Translations under genes and position numbers: made by a program
The notes under the pieces: generated by a model
Database searches by the model: none
What the model was told of the DNA's origin: nothing
What the model saw: only the letters and a program-made list of their open reading frames with translations
Source of the DNA: an uncultured Clostridia bacterium
GTDB lineage: Bacteria > Bacillota > Clostridia > Oscillospirales > Acutalibacteraceae
Direction: 5' to 3'
Assembly (NCBI GenBank): GCA_947369085.1
Contig: CANBJR010000014.1
Span: 1 to 54,307, forward strand
DNA: 54,307 bases
In this document: in pieces, positions 53,026-54,307 of the stretch
Layout of the letters: every line of letters begins with the position of its first letter
Numbering within the stretch: position 1 is the stretch's first letter

Positions 53026-54153
53026 ATGAAGGATTTAGGTGAAATCAGAACTGAAATTGATAAAATTGACAGCGAGCTTATAGAGCTTTTCAAAAAAAGA
53101 ATGGACTGTGCCAAAGCGGTCGGTCTATATAAAAAAGCAAACAACATTCCCGTCCTAAATCAAAACAGGGAGAATGAAATCCTTGATAATGTTGAGGCAA
53201 ATGGTGGCGAGTACGGCTCACATGCAAGACTTTTGTTTTCTAATATAATGGAACTTTCAAGAGCGCTTCAGCACAACATAGTCGGCAGTGGGAAGAAACT
53301 GCGTGCTGATATTTTAACAGCGTCATCAAAAATGCAGACTGAAAACGTCAAGGTAGGCTATCAGGGCATAAAGGGAGCGAACGGTCACGAAGCTACTCTC
53401 AAGCTGTTTCCGAACAGCAATGCCGTAAACTATAAAACCTTTGCCGATGTATTTGACGCAGTTGACAGGGAAGAGATTGCTTACGGAGTGTTACCCGTAG
53501 AAAATTCAACTGCCGGATCAGTTTCGGCGGTTTATGACCTGATTTTAAAACATCGCTTTTATATAGTAAAAGCACTTGATTTGCCAATCGACTATTGCCT
53601 TGCAGGCCTTAAACAGTCGAAATTTTCCGATATTGAGAAGGTATGGTCACATCCACAGTCACTTTCACAGTGCGCAAATTATATTGCAAAGCACAATTTT
53701 GATTCAACTCCGTTTGCAAACACAGCCGTTGCGGCAAGAGATGTTGCAAATGAAAAAAGGTTAAACGTAGCGGCAATTTGTTCTTACAAAGCTGCAGAGG
53801 AATACGGATTAAAAATTCTTGATAACCATTTGCAGGACGATAAGGGAAATACAACACGCTTTATTGTTATTTCAAAAACACTCTGTATTCCGGAAAACGC
53901 TAATAAAATCAGCCTTTGTTTCTCGCTTCCTCACGTTACCGGTTCGCTCTACGGGCTTTTGTGCAGGTTTAATTCACTCGGCCTTAATCTTACCAAGATT
54001 GAATCACGCCCAAGAAAAGGCAAGGACTTTGAATATCTGTTTTATCTTGATTTTTCGGGGAGCGTGCATAGCAATAATGTAATTGAACTTATGAGTCAGT
54101 TAAGTGAAGAAATGCCTGAATTCAGTTTTCTCGGCAACTACTGTGAACTTTAA
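53026..54153 (+). CDS. pheA: Bifunctional chorismate mutase / prephenate dehydratase
   Basis: Converts chorismate to prephenate and then to phenylpyruvate. 375 aa. AroQ-type mutase ~1-90 (IRTEIDKIDSELIELFKKRMDCAKAVGLYK). Dehydratase ~108-280 (VGYQGIKGANGHEATLKLF, YGVLPVENSTAGSVSAVYDLI, HPQSLSQC, and NTTRFIVIS with the catalytic Thr-Arg-Phe). ACT domain ~285-375 with the ESRPRKGKDFEYLFYLD motif for phenylalanine inhibition. Last gene of the operon. Confidence 0.96.
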   Translation: MKDLGEIRTEIDKIDSELIELFKKRMDCAKAVGLYKKANNIPVLNQNRENEILDNVEANGGEYGSHARLLFSNIMELSRALQHNIVGSGKKLRADILTASSKMQTENVKVGYQGIKGANGHEATLKLFPNSNAVNYKTFADVFDAVDREEIAYGVLPVENSTAGSVSAVYDLILKHRFYIVKALDLPIDYCLAGLKQSKFSDIEKVWSHPQSLSQCANYIAKHNFDSTPFANTAVAARDVANEKRLNVAAICSYKAAEEYGLKILDNHLQDDKGNTTRFIVISKTLCIPENANKISLCFSLPHVTGSLYGLLCRFNSLGLNLTKIESRPRKGKDFEYLFYLDFSGSVHSNNVIELMSQLSEEMPEFSFLGNYCEL

Positions 54154-54166
54154 TTGAATATGGATA

Positions 54167-54192
54167 CAAAGGACACGGCTGCGTGTCCTTTG
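54167..54192 (+). terminator. aro operon terminator
   Basis: CAAAGGACACG (54167-54177) and CGTGTCCTTTG (54182-54192), perfect 11 bp, 4-nt loop, then ATTTTGG. The core resembles the genome repeat motif GGACACGG. It lies 14 bp after the pheA stop. Confidence 0.8.
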
Positions 54193-54307
54193 ATTTTGGT
54201 GTATAAAAATATTTCAAGATAGTGGATAGAATATGTAACATAAGTAAAATCGAAGAAAAAAGCCAAAAAAGGAAGAAAAAGGGGTTGCAAAAGGAAGAGA
54301 AGTTTGA

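Noticed and set aside
1..54307. tRNA or rRNA genes, prophage, transposases
   Set aside because: No cloverleaf-like T-arm sequences, rRNA-like blocks or integrase/transposase motifs were noticed on either strand.

Overview
The window looks like chromosomal DNA from a low-GC, endospore-forming Clostridia bacterium, most like the Oscillospiraceae/Ruminococcaceae. The reasons are the sporulation genes (sigG, spoVAD, spmA, spmB), AdhE and PPDK fermentation enzymes, a VanW-type envelope protein, BspA-type leucine-rich-repeat surface proteins, AbrB with a zinc knuckle, a DUF896 protein, and a strand- and codon-coherent AT-rich background. No rRNA, tRNA, CRISPR array, prophage or insertion sequence was recognised. 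Species is not assigned.

Layout. 1-8.3 kb: an LRR surface protein whose frame breaks near the window edge, two XRE regulators, the trkA-trkH potassium uptake pair, a decayed K+/H+ antiporter gene with three lesions, then an Ig-like surface protein divergent from an XRE regulator with twin operator-like sites between them. 8.3-8.8 kb: a gene-free island of dispersed palindromic repeats. 8.8-22.3 kb, all on the minus strand: adhE, an LRR lipoprotein, an acidic membrane-anchored protein, a PrsA-like lipoprotein, mfd, pth, a zinc-ribbon membrane protein, prs and a one-domain glmU. 22.6-25.3 kb: ppdK on the plus strand. 25.6-30.4 kb, minus strand: an XRE regulator, sigG, a PAP2 phosphatase, a stand-alone spoVAD and a VanW-type protein. 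30.8-36.5 kb, plus strand: a glycolipid-type glycosyltransferase, a serpin lipoprotein, proS and metA, with a DUF896 gene on the other strand. 36.6-43.2 kb, minus strand: rpe, a large P-type-ATPase-like protein without its catalytic motifs, rlmB, a DUF6512-like membrane protein, spmB and spmA. 43.3-45.7 kb: AbrB-like regulator, Sfp-type phosphopantetheinyl transferase and membrane lipase, convergent with acpP. 46.2-54.2 kb: an eight-gene aromatic amino acid operon (aroE-aroK-aroF-tyrA-aroB-aroA-aroC-pheA) closed by a strong terminator.

How the genes work together: the aro operon carries most steps from DAHP to prephenate, arogenate/4-hydroxyphenylpyruvate and phenylpyruvate, but lacks 3-dehydroquinate dehydratase and an aminotransferase. 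The sigG/spoVAD/PAP2 and spmAB groups belong to late forespore development. pth-mfd-prsA forms a housekeeping group. The most unusual item is the 37.4-40.1 kb protein: it has the eight-helix layout of P1B ATPases, with the metal-site Pro and the P-domain Asp exactly spaced, but DKTGT, GDGxND and CPC are all replaced. Other points of interest are a hairpin cluster flanked by 16-bp direct repeats, a spoVAD ribosome-binding site buried in the upstream terminator, and a serpin lipoprotein with a non-consensus hinge. Many starts were moved from the longest open frame to a codon with a proper Shine-Dalgarno; each case is noted.
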